Part shown: piece by piece, positions 36,175-44,665 of the stretch
Numbering within the stretch: the stretch's first letter is position 1
How the letters are laid out: every line of letters starts with the position of its first letter
Origin: Ampullimonas aquatilis
GTDB lineage: Bacteria; Pseudomonadota; Gammaproteobacteria; Burkholderiales; Burkholderiaceae_D
Direction: 5' to 3'
Assembly: GCF_049675895.1 (NCBI RefSeq)
Contig: NZ_CP183834.1
Location: 3,286,001-3,350,000 of the forward strand
DNA: 64,000 nucleotides
The notes under the pieces: generated by a model
What the model was told of the DNA's origin: nothing
The model's input: the letters and a program-made list of their open reading frames with translations, nothing else
Databases searched by the model: none
Translations under genes and position numbers: made by a program

Positions 36175-38475
36175 TCATGAGATCGTATCCATTAACAAGC
36201 CTTGCCGAGCCAGCATGAAACTCAAAGCTTGATCCGCTGGTAATGGCCGGGCATAGAGATAGCCCTGGGCGATATTGCAATGCATGGCCTTGAGCAATTC
36301 CATCTGCGCACTGGTTTCAATCCCTTCGGCCACCACCAGCAATTGCAGGTGATGCGCCATGGAAACCATCGCCCGCACAATGGCTTGGCTATCCTGATCC
36401 TGCTCCAGATCGGTGACAAAGGTACGGTCAATCTTGATGGTATCCACCGGCAAGCGCTTCAAGTAAGCCAATGACGAATAGCCCACGCCAAAATCATCAA
36501 TTGCCAAACCGACACCAAGTTGCGCGAGCCGGTGCATGGTCTGTTCGGAGTCCGCATTCTGTTCCATCAAGGTATGTTCGGTCAGCTCAATAATCAGCTT
36601 GGTCGGTGACAAGCCGACCGCTTGCAAAGCCTGATTCACCAAATCGAAAAAGGTACGATCATAAAACTGACGTGCCGATGCGTTGATGGACACGGCACAA
36701 TCACGCACCCCTTCGGTTTCCCATTGTTTGGCCTGACGACAAGCCTCACGCAAGACCCAACCGGTAATGTCTTCCAGCAGACCGCGCTTTTCTGCAAACA
36801 CAATGAACTCGTTCGGACTGAGCAAGCCCCGCAGTGGATGTTGCCAGCGCAACAACGCCTCGGCACCAATCACCAGGCCCGTTACCAGATCAATCTGGGG
36901 CTGGTAATGCAGCACCAGTTCATCATTTTCCACGGCACGACGCAGGTCATTTTCCAGCTGCAGATAATTGCGAATCGCATACACGCGCTCAGCATCAAAC
37001 ACCCGACTGGCCGATCGACCATCCTGCTTGGCCTGATACATGGCCGCATCGGAGTTCTTCAACAAGGTGGTCAAGTCAGTCCCATGATCGGGATAAATCG
37101 CCACGCCCACACTGGCCAGAATGGACTGCCGCATATAGACCACCGGTTGCTGCTGCATCAGGCCATTCACAATTTGCGCGGCAATGTCGGTCATCTGCTC
37201 GGTATTGTGATCCGGGCTCGTCAGCACGACAAATTCATCGCCCCCCATGCGCGCGATCATGTGGCCTGTGGGCACAACCTTACAGAGAAAATCAGCGGCT
37301 GATTTGAGCACTTCATCGCCCGCATGATGACCATAGGTATCATTGATTTCCTTGAAATGATCCAGATCAATCATCATCAAACAGAATTTTTTATTTTCCG
37401 ATTCAGCCTGCTTGAGCACTTCGGCAAAGCGCCGTTCAAAATGACGGCGGTTGGGCAGATGGGTGAGCGGATCAAAGAGTGCCAATTCTTCATTTTTGGC
37501 CTGTGCATGAATCCGCTGCTCCTGCTCCAATGAGAGCGACAGGAGTGTGCTGATATTGGCCGCAAAGTTGAATTCTTCCGCTTCCCAAATGCGGGAACGG
37601 AAATGTGTCTGCAAATTGAGAATGGCAATCGTCTCACCATTAAACCAGACCGGAATATCCAGGAAAGCACCCACACCATGTTCAAAACAGGAATGCACCT
37701 GCTGATTATTCACCGCCATATGAGCGTAAACATCAGGCACGATCACTGGCTCATTGGCAAAGATGCGGGCCCGGTACTCTTCCACCATATTGAGCTTGAG
37801 CATGCGCCCAACCTGGTTGCGCGCCATACCACCATGCCCCGATTCACCATGCAAATCGGTACGATATTCAGCCTCGCACTGCAACAGGTTTTCGCCATTA
37901 AAACGCCAGTAACCGGCCACATCGACTTGCAAAGTTTCCGCCACGACAGTTAGCAGACGATCCAGCGCTTTGGCAAATACAGGTCGAGTGGTGGTTGCCA
38001 AATCCAGCAGAATTTGCCGATATTCAAGTTGTCGTTTGCTGCGCTCACGCTCCTGGCGGCGCGAATGAATGTGAGTGGTGATGTCCTGACCAAAATACAC
38101 AATGCCCTGAATATCTGGATCATTGAGGCAATTACGATATTGCACCGAATAAAAGCGTGAGCTGCCATCGACATGCAACATTTCACTCAATAGCGATTCA
38201 CTCGGTGTTTTACCCGGATTGCTGAGTAACCAGGCATGATGCCGTTGATAATCGGCACGATTCTTTTTCGGCAGATAATCGCTCAGCGAGCGAGCTTCGA
38301 GGCTCGCCATAGCGTAACCCAACTCACTTTCAAAGGAGCGGCTGGCGGCACGGATCAGGCCTTGTGCGTCGGTCACGCAGACCAGACTGCCAGACAGCTC
38401 CATGAGCATTCTGAACAAGGCTTCATTGCCAGTTTTTTGTTGACCAAACAAAATCATCGCTTTGTCTTGCCTCAT
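36175..38475 (-). CDS. PAS-GAF-GGDEF-EAL cyclic-di-GMP protein
   Basis: 766 residues. Order: PAS (about 20-135), GAF (about 155-315), diguanylate cyclase with intact GGDEF at residues 411-415, and phosphodiesterase with EAL at 539-541, ELTE and DDFGVGYSSLAYL. Both catalytic signatures are complete, so it may make and break cyclic-di-GMP; no RxxD inhibitory site lies just before GGDEF. No transmembrane segment is visible, so the signal is cytoplasmic, probably a small molecule bound by PAS or GAF. It stands alone between ech and mltA. Confidence 0.95.
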   Translation of the reverse strand: MRQDKAMILFGQQKTGNEALFRMLMELSGSLVCVTDAQGLIRAASRSFESELGYAMASLEARSLSDYLPKKNRADYQRHHAWLLSNPGKTPSESLLSEMLHVDGSSRFYSVQYRNCLNDPDIQGIVYFGQDITTHIHSRRQERERSKRQLEYRQILLDLATTTRPVFAKALDRLLTVVAETLQVDVAGYWRFNGENLLQCEAEYRTDLHGESGHGGMARNQVGRMLKLNMVEEYRARIFANEPVIVPDVYAHMAVNNQQVHSCFEHGVGAFLDIPVWFNGETIAILNLQTHFRSRIWEAEEFNFAANISTLLSLSLEQEQRIHAQAKNEELALFDPLTHLPNRRHFERRFAEVLKQAESENKKFCLMMIDLDHFKEINDTYGHHAGDEVLKSAADFLCKVVPTGHMIARMGGDEFVVLTSPDHNTEQMTDIAAQIVNGLMQQQPVVYMRQSILASVGVAIYPDHGTDLTTLLKNSDAAMYQAKQDGRSASRVFDAERVYAIRNYLQLENDLRRAVENDELVLHYQPQIDLVTGLVIGAEALLRWQHPLRGLLSPNEFIVFAEKRGLLEDITGWVLREACRQAKQWETEGVRDCAVSINASARQFYDRTFFDLVNQALQAVGLSPTKLIIELTEHTLMEQNADSEQTMHRLAQLGVGLAIDDFGVGYSSLAYLKRLPVDTIKIDRTFVTDLEQDQDSQAIVRAMVSMAHHLQLLVVAEGIETSAQMELLKAMHCNIAQGYLYARPLPADQALSFMLARQGLLMDTIS

Positions 38476-38608
38476 GTCTTACTTGTTGTTTTTCTTCTAA
38501 AAACGACCTACGCTATTGATCAATAGTCTTTAGTAAGCCGTCACCGTTGATGCCCGGGGTTTGTCTCCTGCCCTGGCATCTGGTCATAATAATAAAAATA
38601 CCACGACC

Positions 38609-38632
38609 GGGTATGTCAAATATCTCGTTAAT
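38609..38632 (-). repeat. 3'-end element, degenerate copy G
   Basis: Starts at the mltA stop. In gene sense it reads TTAACGAGATATTT then GACATACCCGG, a shortened version of the element: the first half of the TTAACG box and the ATACCC box are kept with less spacing. Weaker than copies A-F. Confidence 0.25.
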
Positions 38633-39787
38633 TCAATTCTTTTTGCCCTGCAACATAAAAACTGTCCGTGGCACCAACAACCAGGCTTGCACTGGCGCTT
38701 TCAATACACCGGCAATCCGCTCCGCCTCCGCCCCAAACCCCATAAAAAGGTCGTAACGCAAAACTCCTTCAATTGCCGCCCCTTTGTCTTGTACCAGAAC
38801 CAATCGACCTACCTCACGATTTTGCCCAGCCTGGACTGCTGCACGGCCTGAATTGGGACGCGGTAATAACAAGGGTGTATCCGGAGCCAGCCATACAGGC
38901 CAGCCCGCCGGTATTTGGCTCATTTCAGCCGCAATGGAGCGTCCCGGTGTTAGTGGTACACCCAATGCACCGGGAGGACCTGCTGGTTTATCGGCATCAT
39001 TTGCCTTAACCAAAGGTAATTCGCGGAAATAAACATAGCGCGGATTGGATAACAACAAATCCGTCACCTTTTCCGGGTTTAACAATGTCCAAGCACGAAT
39101 CGATTGCATACTGATTTGCTCGCGCTCCATTTCACCTTGTTCCAGCAAAACAGCGCCAACGGCGCGATAGGCTGCGCCATTATTGCCATCGTAGCCAACC
39201 CGCACAATCTGCCCCGATGGCAGCATAACGCGACCAGACCCCTGCACTTGCAGGAAAAAGGCGTCCATTTCATCGTCCACCCAGAGCAACTCATAGCCCG
39301 TCAATACGTTGTCGTTAGTAATGTCGGCGCGGCTGCTGTTGACAAGCGCAGCGGGCGGTTTACGGTATAACGCAAAACGATAGCGCGCGTCACGCGTGCG
39401 ACTGCCATGCAGCAAAGGTTCGTAATAGCCCGTCAACAAGCCACTGTCACGCTCGGGCAGTCTGATCATTTGAGCCACAAAGTGTTTTTCAATCAGGCTC
39501 CGCAAGCGCTTGGTATCGGTAGCGGCAACATCTTGAAAGTTTTGGCACAGGCCTGTCAGGTCTGCATCATTGCGCAAGGCCTGGCAGCTTTGTAGCAAGG
39601 CCGGTAAAAACGCTTGCAAATCGTCTTGCCCCCAGCCAGGCAACTGATCAAAGGTGGTCGTTGGATTAGCCAATAAGGCCGCCAAACCCACCACTTGTCC
39701 CCATGCAGATGACAATATGGGTAAAAGCAGCAAAACGAGTAACAGCCGACTACAATGGGTTTTTAATTTTGCGAGTACACGACTCAT
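38633..39787 (-). CDS. mltA: Membrane-bound lytic murein transglycosylase A
   Basis: 384 residues from ATG at 39787; a longer form starting at 39853 is also open. MltA cleaves peptidoglycan glycan strands to 1,6-anhydro products. The MltA domain (GLLTGYYEPLLHGSRTRDARYRFALYRKPP) and the 3D domain (QDKGAAIEGVLRYDLFMGFG, with the catalytic aspartate in DLFMGFG) are intact. An N-terminal hydrophobic stretch (LLLVLLLLPILSSAWG) acts as signal sequence; no lipobox cysteine is seen. The ATG at 39787 overlaps, head to head, the start of the small gene at 39786. Neither start has a strong ribosome-binding site. Confidence 0.92.
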   Translation of the reverse strand: MSRVLAKLKTHCSRLLLVLLLLPILSSAWGQVVGLAALLANPTTTFDQLPGWGQDDLQAFLPALLQSCQALRNDADLTGLCQNFQDVAATDTKRLRSLIEKHFVAQMIRLPERDSGLLTGYYEPLLHGSRTRDARYRFALYRKPPAALVNSSRADITNDNVLTGYELLWVDDEMDAFFLQVQGSGRVMLPSGQIVRVGYDGNNGAAYRAVGAVLLEQGEMEREQISMQSIRAWTLLNPEKVTDLLLSNPRYVYFRELPLVKANDADKPAGPPGALGVPLTPGRSIAAEMSQIPAGWPVWLAPDTPLLLPRPNSGRAAVQAGQNREVGRLVLVQDKGAAIEGVLRYDLFMGFGAEAERIAGVLKAPVQAWLLVPRTVFMLQGKKN

Positions 39788-39923
39788 GTGGATTTTGCTA
39801 TTGGAAGCAGGTTTTGCACTTTTTTTGCTGGTTTTCATTGTCTGGTGGACCATGTTTCAAGGCCGCAAACCCGACACGCCAAACACCGAAGAGCAGCCAG
39901 TCCTGCCACCCAAAAAAGATTAA
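39786..39923 (+). CDS. Small single-pass membrane protein
   Basis: 45 residues starting MWILLLEAGFALFLLVFIVWWTMF, then a positively charged QGRKPD and an acidic/proline tail ending PVLPPKKD. One transmembrane helix (residues 2-22) followed by a cytoplasmic or periplasmic tail is evident. Its ATG and that of mltA share two bases in CATG on opposite strands. I do not recognise a named family. The start is inferred from the hydrophobic N-terminus; upstream in-frame sequence is antisense to mltA. Confidence 0.55.
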   Translation: MWILLLEAGFALFLLVFIVWWTMFQGRKPDTPNTEEQPVLPPKKD

Positions 39924-39962
39924 CAAAAATATACTGGTATATTAGCAAAATACAGCCCTTTT

Positions 39963-40014
39963 ATTTACGCACTTAAAGAGCCATATTTTACCACTTACTA
40001 CTGGTGAGTATATT
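39963..40014 (+). repeat. 3'-end element, copy B
   Basis: Lies between the convergent small membrane gene and apaG. In sense with the small gene: TTTACGCACTTAA, then CATATTTTACC and ACTTAC-TACTG-GTGAGT, a 6-bp stem, ending at the apaG stop. GGTGAGTATATT recurs in copy E. A second TACTGG-TATATT lies just upstream at 39932. Confidence 0.5.
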
Positions 40015-40391
40015 TAATGGAGAGTGCGTGGCATCGACAAACTAAATTCAGGGATCGGTGCATCAAAACGTGTTCCATCCTCGGCCACACAGAAATATTC
40101 ACCCTTCATCGAACCTACGGGTGTCGTCAAGGACGAACCGCTGGTGTATTCAAATTGCTCGCCTGGCTGCAACAAAGGTTGATGACCAACCACCCCCAAA
40201 CCTTTGACCTCCTGAACCTGCCCCTCACCATCTTCAATAATCCAGTGGCGTGAAATCAGCTGGGCTGGCACCGAGCCAGTATTGCGAATCGTCACCGTGT
40301 AGGCAAATACATAACGGCGCTGCGCCGGATCAGACTGATCGGCCAGGTATTGGCTATTAATGCTCACTGTGAATTGATATTTGATATTCAT
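40014..40391 (-). CDS. apaG: ApaG domain protein
   Basis: 125 residues from ATG at 40391 (MNIKYQFTVSINSQYLADQS), with GGAAG eight bases upstream. The fibronectin-III-like ApaG fold is shown by YTVTIRNTGSVPAQLISRHWIIED and GEQFEYTSGSSLTTPVGSMKG. Its biochemical role is unsettled; E. coli apaG neighbours apaH and ksgA, whereas here it sits beside mltA and rpe, as in betaproteobacteria. Confidence 0.94.
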   Translation of the reverse strand: MNIKYQFTVSINSQYLADQSDPAQRRYVFAYTVTIRNTGSVPAQLISRHWIIEDGEGQVQEVKGLGVVGHQPLLQPGEQFEYTSGSSLTTPVGSMKGEYFCVAEDGTRFDAPIPEFSLSMPRTLH

Positions 40392-40535
40392 CGCGCCAAC
40401 TTCCACCTAGTTAATCCCTGCCTTGTTATGTTTGCGATAGCAAGAGCCGCTACAATTTCACTCTTTGCCAGATATCGCCCTTTTCAATCGGGTATTGCCA
40501 CTCATTGCTACTATCAGACCAACGACGACACCATT

Positions 40536-41228
40536 ATGCCCAAGACTTACCGAATTGCTCCATCACTTTTATCGGCCGACTTTGCGCGGCTCGGCGAAGA
40601 AGTCACCAATGTGATCGCCGCTGGTGCCGACTTCATTCACTTTGATGTGATGGACAATCACTATGTCCCAAACCTGACAATTGGGCCACTGGTCTGTGAA
40701 GCTATCAAACCTTATGCCAAGCGCGCTGACGGCACACCCATTCCAATTGATGTGCATCTGATGGTCAAGCCGGTGGATCGTATCGTGCCCGATTTTGCCA
40801 AGGCTGGCGCTGGCCTCATCACCTTTCATCCCGAAGCATCGGAGCATATCGACCGTACCCTGCAAGTGATCAGGGATCACGGCTGCAAGGCCGGCCTGGT
40901 ATTCAATCCGGGTACGCCGTTGCATTATCTGGATCATGTGATGGACAAACTGGACATCATCCTCATCATGTCGGTCAACCCTGGTTTTGGTGGGCAATCT
41001 TTCATTCCCGAGGCACTCCGCAAAATCGCTGCAGTACGTGAACGGATTGACGCGAGCGGTCGTGACATCCTGCTCGAAGTCGATGGTGGCGTCAAAATCG
41101 ACAATATTGGCGCCATTGCCAAGGCAGGTGCCGATACCTTTGTGGCTGGCTCAGCCATTTTTGGCAAGCCCGATTACCCAGGCATCATCCAATCAATGCG
41201 CGAGCAGATTGAATTGCACACAAAATAA
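40536..41228 (+). CDS. rpe: Ribulose-phosphate 3-epimerase
   Basis: 230 residues from ATG at 40536 (MPKTYRIAPSLLSADFARLG). It interconverts ribulose-5-phosphate and xylulose-5-phosphate in the pentose phosphate pathway. The metal-binding and catalytic motifs FDVMDNHYVPNLTIGP, HLMVKPVDR, MSVNPGFGGQ and EVDGGVK are all present. Open reading upstream extends 62 codons across apaG's 5' end and was discarded. It leads the rpe-gph-trp group. Confidence 0.96.
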   Translation: MPKTYRIAPSLLSADFARLGEEVTNVIAAGADFIHFDVMDNHYVPNLTIGPLVCEAIKPYAKRADGTPIPIDVHLMVKPVDRIVPDFAKAGAGLITFHPEASEHIDRTLQVIRDHGCKAGLVFNPGTPLHYLDHVMDKLDIILIMSVNPGFGGQSFIPEALRKIAAVRERIDASGRDILLEVDGGVKIDNIGAIAKAGADTFVAGSAIFGKPDYPGIIQSMREQIELHTK

Positions 41229-41339
41229 GCAAAAACATCACATTTCACTACAAATAAGGGTTGCCACCTAGTCATCATCCATCCAAAATCAGTTGAGTTT
41301 TTTAACTAAAAAAATGAAAACCCAACAACAAAGGTATGG

Positions 41340-41630
41340 ATGATGGATAACACACAGGAACTCTTACTCGTCTCAAAATTATGGCAAGCCATGAAACGCC
41401 AGGATCTTGGCGGTTTTGACATGGTTCGGTTTGTCAAAAACAAAGCGTACGCAGAGCACACACTCAACCAGGCAATCGCCAGCCACTCGGTTGAAATTTT
41501 AACTATCGTCACCGAACTGCTTTCCAGCGATCGTTTTATTTCAAGCGAACCTGAGAAAGAAGTCGCAGGAAAACCTGAACAAAACATAGTCAAACCCGCA
41601 GAATCTCGCTATATTGGGCGCCTTCGATAG
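41340..41630 (+). CDS. Hypothetical protein between rpe and gph
   Basis: 96 residues (MMDNTQELLLVSKLWQAMKR...). It is soluble, mostly helical by composition, with a charged C-terminal third (SEPEKEVAGKPEQ) and the ending SRYIGRLR. AAAGG lies eight bases before the first ATG and the next gene starts 20 bases after its stop, so it looks translated and in the same operon. I recognise no domain. Confidence 0.6.
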   Translation: MMDNTQELLLVSKLWQAMKRQDLGGFDMVRFVKNKAYAEHTLNQAIASHSVEILTIVTELLSSDRFISSEPEKEVAGKPEQNIVKPAESRYIGRLR

Positions 41631-41650
41631 TTTTTGCGCCATGCAGCATT

Positions 41651-42340
41651 ATGTCCTCCTTTCGCAGCGTCATCATTGATCTGGACGGCACCCTGATCGA
41701 TACCTCGGGTGATTTTCATGCCGCCATCATGCCCATGTTGACTGAACTCAACCTGGCTCCCCTGGATATTGAAACCATTTTGCGCCTGGTCGGCAAAGGC
41801 ACTGACAATCTGGTACGCAGCGTCTTAAGTCTTTACTGGAGCGAGGAACAGGTCAACACGCATTTTGATCAGGCCTTAGCCACCTACAAGCACTATTACA
41901 AAGTCATGAATGGTCGCAACGCGGAAGTTTATCCCGGTGTGCTCGAAGGGCTGGAAACCATGAAAGAGCAAAATCTGCTGCTCAGCTGCGTGACCAACAA
42001 ACCAATTGCCTTTGCCGAACCCTTGCTTGAAAGCAAAGGGTTACGTCATTATTTCGACTTTGTCTTCGGTGGTGACAGCTTTACCAAAAGCAAACCCAAT
42101 CCTGAGCCGATTTTGGGGGCCTGTACAGCAATGCAAACCACACCAGCAGAAACCTTGGTGATTGGTGACTCCTGCAATGACGCACTCTCTGCACGAGCTG
42201 CAGGCTGCACCATCTGGGTTTTACCTTATGGCTACAACCATGGTCAGGATGTACAAAGTATTGATGCAGATGGTATAGTCCAGACACTCCACGAAGCCGC
42301 TGTTCGGCTGGCACATGGCGTTAAACCTCACTCCCATTAA
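41651..42340 (+). CDS. gph: Phosphoglycolate phosphatase
   Basis: 229-residue HAD-superfamily hydrolase. Motif I is IDLDGTLIDT (catalytic aspartates), motif II is SCVTNKP, and the KPNPEP lysine and IGDSCNDALSARAAG aspartates complete the site. Gph removes 2-phosphoglycolate formed during DNA repair or oxygenation. The rpe-gph-trpE order is common in proteobacteria. Its stop is only four bases before the ATG of the trp leader peptide. Confidence 0.93.
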   Translation: MSSFRSVIIDLDGTLIDTSGDFHAAIMPMLTELNLAPLDIETILRLVGKGTDNLVRSVLSLYWSEEQVNTHFDQALATYKHYYKVMNGRNAEVYPGVLEGLETMKEQNLLLSCVTNKPIAFAEPLLESKGLRHYFDFVFGGDSFTKSKPNPEPILGACTAMQTTPAETLVIGDSCNDALSARAAGCTIWVLPYGYNHGQDVQSIDADGIVQTLHEAAVRLAHGVKPHSH

Positions 42341-42344
42341 AAGC

Positions 42345-42422
42345 ATGTTTCTCAATAAACGACGCGTCGCAGGCAATACCGACCGGGGAGCCTGGCCCTG
42401 GCGGCACTGGCTTTTTACCTGA
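42345..42422 (+). CDS. trpL: Tryptophan operon leader peptide
   Basis: 25 codons, MFLNKRRVAGNTDRGAWPWR then HWLFT and TGA. Three of six codons from 17 to 22 are Trp (positions 17, 19, 22), against a background frequency near one percent. It lies in the 261-base gap between gph and trpE, where an attenuation leader is expected; stalled translation at scarce tRNA-Trp would alter downstream folding. It begins four bases after the gph stop and has no strong ribosome-binding site of its own, so it may be reached by ribosomes finishing gph. Confidence 0.7.
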   Translation: MFLNKRRVAGNTDRGAWPWRHWLFT

Positions 42423-42544
42423 AACGACAGGAAAAAGTCCGTGAAGGCAGGCTTTGCATGTCCAAGCCCCTCACGCTCGTTTAATATGGCAAGGTTTTGA
42501 ACTTGCAGTTCATGCGTTTTGCTCCCGCTGCACTTCACTTTATC

Positions 42545-42592
42545 TTGCCGGACAGAAGGAAGAATCGCCAATAGTCCGTTCTTTCTTCTTTT
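42545..42592 (+). promoter_or_regulatory. Competing hairpins before trpE (candidate attenuator)
   Basis: AGAAGGAAGAA (42554-42564) pairs with TTCTTTCTTCT (42579-42589; 11 bp, one G-U) and is followed by TTT and the trpE ribosome-binding site. An alternative stem, CGGAC (42549-42553) with GTCCG (42574-42578), encloses the first strand and cannot coexist. Upstream, GGCAAG (42487-42492) can pair with CTTGCC (42544-42549). The layout fits a switch controlled by leader translation, either terminator-like or blocking trpE initiation. The U-tract is short, so this is inference. Confidence 0.4.
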
Positions 42593-42601
42593 GGAAAAAT
42601 C

Positions 42602-44095
42602 ATGACTGAACTTGAATTCAATTCTCTGGTTAGCCAGGGCTTTAATCGTATCCCGCTCATTACCCAGGCATTGGCGGATCTCGAAACCCCGTTATCGCTC
42701 TATCTCAAACTCGCTCAACGCGAGCAATATGGCAAAAACAGCTTTTTGCTGGAATCCGTCGTTGGCGGCGAGCGCTTTGGCCGCTATTCAATCATTGGCC
42801 TGCCTGCCAGCACCCTGATTCGCGCCAGCGGTAACCAGATTGAGGTACTGAGAAATGGCGTCGTGGTACAAAGTGCCATTGCTAATCCGCTCGATTTCAT
42901 CGCCAGTTTTCAAGCGCAGTTCAAAGTCGCTCTGCCACCTGGCTTACCCCGTTTTTGTGGTGGACTAGCCGGCTATTTTGGCTACGATGCCGTTCGTTAT
43001 ATTGAAAAGAAACTGGTTGGCAAGGCCCCTACCGATGATCTGCATCTGCCCGATATTCAATTATTGCTGACTGAAGAACTGGCCGTCATCGATAACCTGT
43101 CAGGCAAGCTCTACCTGATTGTTTATGCAGATCCATCGCAAAGCGAAGCCTATACGCGTGCCAAGCAGCGCTTAACTGAGCTCAAGATACGCCTCAAACA
43201 ACCAGTAGACCTGCCCGTCACAACGGCATCAGTACGCACGGAAACAGAACGCGCTTTCAAAAAAGCCGATTATCTGGCAGCGGTATTGAAAGCCAAGGAA
43301 TACATCGCCGCAGGTGACATGATGCAAGTACAGGTTGGTCAGCGTATGGTCAAACCTTACCGTGACGCGCCGCTGTCGCTCTATCGCGCTTTACGCTCAC
43401 TGAATCCCTCACCCTATATGTATTTTTACAATTTTGGTGATTTTCAGGTAGTTGGCGCCTCACCGGAAATTTTAGTGCGCCAGGAAAAACGTCAGGGCAA
43501 AGAGATTGTCACGATTCGGCCACTCGCTGGCACCCGCCCGCGCGGTGCCACCCCCGAGCAGGATGAAGCACTTGCCAAAGAACTGCTGGCTGATCCCAAG
43601 GAAATCGCCGAGCACGTCATGCTGATCGATCTGGCTCGCAATGATGTAGGCCGGATTGCCAAGATCGGCAGTGTCAAGGTGACCGATCAAATGGTGATTG
43701 AACGCTACTCCCACGTGATGCACATTGTCAGTTCGGTCGAGGCCGAATTATTGCCCGACACGACCAGTCTTGATGTCATGCGCGCCACCTTTCCGGCTGG
43801 CACACTCACTGGCGCTCCCAAAGTCCATGCCATGGAAATCATCGACGAACTCGAACCCACCAAGCGCGGCATCTACGGTGGCGCAGTTGGCTATCTTTCT
43901 TTTAGTGGTGAAATGGATCTGGCCATTGCCATTCGTACCGGTGTCATCAAAGATGGCAATCTTTACGTCCAGGCAGCCGCCGGCATTGTGGCTGACTCGG
44001 TTCCGGAATCGGAATGGCAAGAAACTGAAAATAAGGCGCGAGCTGTACTACGTGCTGCCGAGCAGGTGCAAGATGGTCTGGACGGGGAGATTTAA
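42602..44095 (+). CDS. trpE: Anthranilate synthase component I
   Basis: 497 residues. It converts chorismate and ammonia (from TrpG) to anthranilate. The N-terminal LLES motif (SFLLESVVGGERFGRYSI) that binds tryptophan for feedback inhibition is intact. The catalytic domain shows VQVGQRM, IRPLAGTRPRGATPEQD, LIDLARNDVGRIA and FPAGTLTGAPKVHAMEIIDELE. trpG starts immediately after its stop. Expression is probably controlled by the leader upstream. Confidence 0.97.
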   Translation: MTELEFNSLVSQGFNRIPLITQALADLETPLSLYLKLAQREQYGKNSFLLESVVGGERFGRYSIIGLPASTLIRASGNQIEVLRNGVVVQSAIANPLDFIASFQAQFKVALPPGLPRFCGGLAGYFGYDAVRYIEKKLVGKAPTDDLHLPDIQLLLTEELAVIDNLSGKLYLIVYADPSQSEAYTRAKQRLTELKIRLKQPVDLPVTTASVRTETERAFKKADYLAAVLKAKEYIAAGDMMQVQVGQRMVKPYRDAPLSLYRALRSLNPSPYMYFYNFGDFQVVGASPEILVRQEKRQGKEIVTIRPLAGTRPRGATPEQDEALAKELLADPKEIAEHVMLIDLARNDVGRIAKIGSVKVTDQMVIERYSHVMHIVSSVEAELLPDTTSLDVMRATFPAGTLTGAPKVHAMEIIDELEPTKRGIYGGAVGYLSFSGEMDLAIAIRTGVIKDGNLYVQAAAGIVADSVPESEWQETENKARAVLRAAEQVQDGLDGEI

Positions 44096-44665
44096 ATGCT
44101 ACTGATGATCGACAACTACGACTCATTCACCTACAACCTGGTGCAATACTTTGGCGAGCTGGGTGAAGAAGTACGCGTTCATCGTAATGATGAAATCACG
44201 CTGGAAGAAATTGCTGCGCTCAATCCACAACGCATCTGCATTTCCCCCGGCCCATGCAGTCCGGCAGAAGCGGGTATTTCCGTTGCGGTACTGACACATT
44301 TTGCTGGCAAAATTCCGATGCTCGGCGTCTGCCTTGGGCACCAGGCAATTGGTCATGCCTTTGGCGGTAAAGTGATTCGCGCCAAGACCATCATGCATGG
44401 CAAGGTTTCCGAAATTGAAACTACCCAGCAAGGCGTGTTTGCCAATCTGCCCAAACGCTTCAATGTCACGCGCTATCACTCGCTGGCCATTGAACGCGAA
44501 AGTTTGCCCAAACATCTGGAAATCACCGCCCAGACGGATGACGGCGAAATCATGGGCGTAAGACATACGGACATGGCGATTGAAGGGGTGCAGTTTCACC
44601 CCGAATCGATTCTCTCGGAACATGGCCATGCATTACTGAAAAACTTTTTGATTCAAACGCAATGA
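44096..44665 (+). CDS. trpG: Anthranilate synthase component II (glutamine amidotransferase)
   Basis: 189 residues. It supplies ammonia from glutamine to TrpE, and probably also to PabB. The catalytic cysteine is in LGVCLGHQAIG, with His and Glu in GVQFHPESIL. Its ATG directly follows the trpE stop and its stop overlaps the next gene by four bases (ATGA), so all three are translated together. Confidence 0.97.
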   Translation: MLLMIDNYDSFTYNLVQYFGELGEEVRVHRNDEITLEEIAALNPQRICISPGPCSPAEAGISVAVLTHFAGKIPMLGVCLGHQAIGHAFGGKVIRAKTIMHGKVSEIETTQQGVFANLPKRFNVTRYHSLAIERESLPKHLEITAQTDDGEIMGVRHTDMAIEGVQFHPESILSEHGHALLKNFLIQTQ

